Shown here: one piece after another, positions 7,011 to 8,566 of the stretch | Position numbering within the stretch: the stretch's first letter is position 1 | How the letters are laid out: every line of letters begins with the position of its first letter | From: an uncultured Synergistaceae bacterium | GTDB lineage: Bacteria; Synergistota; Synergistia; Synergistales; Aminobacteriaceae | Assembly (NCBI GenBank): GCA_937870605.1 | Contig: CALMZW010000385.1 | Coordinates: 1 to 8,566, forward strand | Direction of reading: 5' to 3' | DNA length: 8,566 nt | Made by a program: the position numbers and the translations under genes | The notes under the pieces: generated by a model | What the model saw: only the letters and a program-made list of their open reading frames with translations | The model's database searches: none | Told to the model about the DNA's origin: nothing

Positions 7011-7975
7011 GCTTTTTTCGCCTCCATGAGTGTATGTTCTTCCGAAAGGATGTATTCGCACGTCGCGGCGTCGCTCACGAGCGCCGTCACGATGCCCGAT
7101 TTCAGCGCCGCGTGCACGCTCCGGTATTTTGACGGCCCGCCCCCGATGCCGATCCGGTGCGGGATGCGCAACAACCGCTCGAAGGGGATCGAGATGAGCC
7201 GCCGGTTGAACGCGAAGTCGATCTCGCGTCCCTCCCCGTCGATGAAGCGTCCGAGGATATCGCCCACGGCGCCCAGCGCCTTCGCCTCGTCGATGTCGAG
7301 AAACTCGGGGGAGAGAAAGACGTACATGCTCGTCTCGAGCCCCGGTCCGATCGAGAATATGGCCGTATCCGCGGAATCCCAAAGGGCCGTCGCCCGGGCG
7401 ATCTGCGACTCGGCGAGGAACGTGTCGCGAGCGGCGGAGGAGCTGACCACCGCCGGGGCCAGAAGGTAGGAGAACGTGCAGTTCAGCGCCGAGCCCATCG
7501 TGCTGACGAGGCGGTTCGTCTCCCGTTCCGGGTGGGGCGTCGCGAAACCGCCCATGAGCGGAATGACGCGCATCCCCTGGACGCCGTCGCCGGATTCGAG
7601 CGATTCGATCATTTCGAAAATCGTCCCTCCGCTGCCGATGCCGACCGTCCCCCCCGGGGGGCAGAGTTCGGGAATGAGCCGCTTGGCCGCCTTGCCGAGG
7701 AGCTTTTTGAGCTTCCACGCGTCCCGGTCGTGTCCGGAGTCGATGATCTCCGCGCGTTCGAGGCCGAACCGTTCGCTCAGGTGACCGGCGAGTTCGATCG
7801 CGCGGTTCGCCGTATCGACGATGCGGACGCGGACGACGCCCTGTTCGACAGCCTCCTGGAGGATGCGCGACACGGTCGCGGCGGAAACGCCGAGGTGCTG
7901 CGCGATCTCCTTCTGGGACGAATGGCGGGCATAGTAGAGCTCGGCGGCTTTGACGAGCAAGGCGTTTGAATACAT
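7007..7975 (-). CDS. SorC/DeoR-type sugar-binding transcriptional regulator
   Basis: A 322-residue regulator. The N-terminal helix-turn-helix spans about residues 20-40 (QKEIAQHLGVSAATVSRIL), followed by a linker and a sugar-binding domain from about residue 60 to the end (PF04198 type). Landmarks of that domain are VGIGSGGTIF (111-120), IGIGGGPSK (275-283) and ALVSDAATCEYIL (298-310), which correspond to the phosphosugar-binding loops of SorC, LsrR, DeoR and CggR relatives. Proteins of this class usually act as repressors or activators controlled by a phosphorylated sugar. It is the promoter-proximal gene of the operon and has an excellent Shine-Dalgarno (AAGGAGG, 4-nt gap to ATG 7975). Its stop overlaps the BtpA start, so it is co-expressed with the system it likely controls. 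The effector is plausibly the product of the FGGY kinase (inference). Confidence 0.93.
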   Translation of the reverse strand: MYSNALLVKAAELYYARHSSQKEIAQHLGVSAATVSRILQEAVEQGVVRVRIVDTANRAIELAGHLSERFGLERAEIIDSGHDRDAWKLKKLLGKAAKRLIPELCPPGGTVGIGSGGTIFEMIESLESGDGVQGMRVIPLMGGFATPHPERETNRLVSTMGSALNCTFSYLLAPAVVSSSAARDTFLAESQIARATALWDSADTAIFSIGPGLETSMYVFLSPEFLDIDEAKALGAVGDILGRFIDGEGREIDFAFNRRLISIPFERLLRIPHRIGIGGGPSKYRSVHAALKSGIVTALVSDAATCEYILSEEHTLMEAKKA

Positions 7976-7998
7976 GTGTCCTCCTTGAAAAATTTCTC

Positions 7999-8014
7999 TG
8001 GAACATATTTCACA
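7999..8014 (-). promoter_or_regulatory. Imperfect palindrome near expected transcription start (candidate operator)
   Basis: TGTGAAATATGTTCCA on the minus strand. The inner 14 bases (7999-8012) pair at five of seven positions. It lies roughly at +6 to +21 relative to the predicted start, where a bound regulator would block initiation. The left half TGTGA is also like a CRP half-site, but the right half matches only 3 of 5. Weak call made from position and partial symmetry. Confidence 0.3.
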
Positions 8015-8024
8015 CCAACGCGAT

Positions 8025-8037
8025 TATTGTACCAATA
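8025..8037. promoter_or_regulatory. Inverted repeat overlapping the -10 (candidate operator)
   Basis: TATTGTACCAATA: perfect 5-bp arms TATTG/CAATA around a 3-nt centre, directly over the -10 hexamer of the operon promoter. The placement fits autorepression by the SorC-type regulator. The short arms mean chance cannot be excluded. Confidence 0.4.
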
Positions 8038-8055
8038 CACCCTGCCGTTTTTCAA
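8026..8055 (-). promoter_or_regulatory. Sigma70-type promoter of the sugar operon
   Basis: On the minus strand: -35 TTGAAA (8055-8050), 18-bp spacer, -10 TACAAT (8031-8026), preceded by TGG, which makes an extended -10. The A+T-rich region stands out from the GC-rich surroundings. Transcription would begin near 8019, giving a leader of about 43 nt before the regulator ATG at 7975. No other promoter-like element was seen within the operon. Confidence 0.65.
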
Positions 8056-8132
8056 TGGGGCCCCGGTACGAAATACGGCTTCGGGAAGCGGCGTCCGGAG
8101 AAATGTTTCGTCGGCGCGGTCTGATTCTCCCG

Positions 8133-8566
8133 TCACCCCGGTTCTCTCAGGACGCCGGGGAGGATCGGAACGAAACGGCAGTACTCGAAGCGGTCCTCCT
8201 CCAACCGGTCTCCATTGCGCCGGATGCGGACGACCTGCTGTAACCGCTCCGCAGTCCCGTCCCGAACGGCGAGCGGCAGGACGAGCCGTCCCCCGTCGCG
8301 GAGCTGGGCGATCCATTCCGGTTCCACGACGTCCGCGGCCGCCGTCACGAGGACGCCGTCGTAGGGGGCGCAGTCCGGATGCCCCGCCCGGCCGTCCGCA
8401 AGCACGCAGCGAACGTCGTATCCGAGGTCGCGGAGCAGCGCCGAGGTCCGTTCGTAGAGCGGCGCGATCCGTTCGACGGTGACCACGCGGGCGCCGAGGC
8501 GTGCGAGTATCGCGGCCTGATAGCCCGAGCCGGTTCCGATCTCGAGGATTGTCTCGCCCGGTTTCG
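8133..8566 (-). CDS. pcm: Protein-L-isoaspartate O-methyltransferase, partial (5' end outside window)
   Basis: The C-terminal 143 codons of a SAM-dependent repair methyltransferase that converts L-isoaspartyl residues in damaged proteins. Reading continues in frame to the window edge. The visible part begins KPGETILEIGTGSGYQAAIL, the SAM-binding motif I of this family. It continues with VVTVERIAPLYE, the acidic residue that binds the SAM ribose; then APYDGVLVTAAADVVEPEW; then GGRLVLPLAV. Full-length relatives are about 200-220 residues, so roughly 70 N-terminal residues lie beyond 8566. A GTG at 8486 is internal and not a start, because motif I precedes it. The gene is transcribed in the same direction as the sugar operon, about 157 bp upstream of the regulator, and is a housekeeping gene probably unrelated to the operon. 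Confidence 0.9.
   Translation of the reverse strand, partial: KPGETILEIGTGSGYQAAILARLGARVVTVERIAPLYERTSALLRDLGYDVRCVLADGRAGHPDCAPYDGVLVTAAADVVEPEWIAQLRDGGRLVLPLAVRDGTAERLQQVVRIRRNGDRLEEDRFEYCRFVPILPGVLREPG

Larger units (their letters stand above)
7976..8132. other. Intergenic control region between pcm 3' end and regulator
   Basis: A 157-bp non-coding stretch holding the operon promoter, the candidate operators and the regulator Shine-Dalgarno at 7980-7986. The half nearest the methyltransferase gene (about 8060-8132) is GC-rich and has only weak stems, for example GCTTC/GAAGC arms around a 2-nt centre near 8090. No convincing intrinsic terminator for the upstream gene is visible, so some read-through into the operon is possible. 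Confidence 0.6.

Noticed and set aside
7999..8014. CRP-like site TGTGA-N6-TTCCA
   Set aside because: Only one half matches and it lies downstream of the promoter, where CRP activation would not be expected; treated as an operator candidate only.
1..8566. CRISPR arrays, tRNA or rRNA genes, insertion sequences, prophage or toxin-antitoxin genes
   Set aside because: No regularly spaced repeats, cloverleaf sequences, transposase motifs or paired small toxin-like genes were seen on either strand.

Overview
The window is a chromosomal stretch of a GC-rich bacterium (well above 55% G+C by eye) with strong Shine-Dalgarno sequences and very tight gene packing. The sugar-binding protein has a type I signal peptide and no lipobox, which fits a diderm (Gram-negative type) cell with a free periplasmic binding protein. 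Nothing fixes the taxon. An anaerobic diderm such as a Synergistota member would fit, but that is a weak impression.

Layout from left to right. A ten-TM drug/metabolite (EamA-type) transporter gene runs rightward at 34-921. It converges with, and overlaps by 35 bp, the end of a long leftward operon. Read in the direction of transcription from about 8020 down to 887, the operon encodes: a SorC/DeoR-type sugar-sensing regulator; a BtpA/SgcQ-family TIM-barrel protein; a ribose-type ABC ATPase with two nucleotide-binding domains; a ribose-type permease; a periplasmic sugar-binding protein; an FGGY carbohydrate kinase; and a small helix-hairpin-helix protein of the Cdd1 type. Right of the operon promoter, also leftward, is the 3' part of a protein-L-isoaspartate O-methyltransferase gene cut by the window edge.

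The first four operon genes are joined by ATGA stop/start overlaps and the last two by a GTGA overlap. The binding-protein gene is the exception: spacers of 84 and 70 bp, each holding GC-rich hairpins, flank it, probably so that it can be expressed at a different level from its neighbours. A sigma70-like promoter with an extended -10 lies just upstream of the regulator. An inverted repeat overlaps the -10 and an imperfect palindrome lies near the expected transcription start; these are candidate autoregulatory operators.

Inferred system: a periplasmic protein captures a sugar, polyol or similar small molecule, the ABC complex imports it, and the FGGY kinase phosphorylates it. The phosphorylated product probably acts as inducer for the SorC-type regulator. 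The BtpA-family protein is the only other enzyme-like product in the operon and may process the phosphorylated compound. The logic resembles lsr (AI-2) and eryABCD-type modules, but the substrate cannot be named from sequence. The most unusual points are the BtpA protein as sole candidate catabolic enzyme and the DNA-binding-type HhH protein translationally coupled to the kinase.
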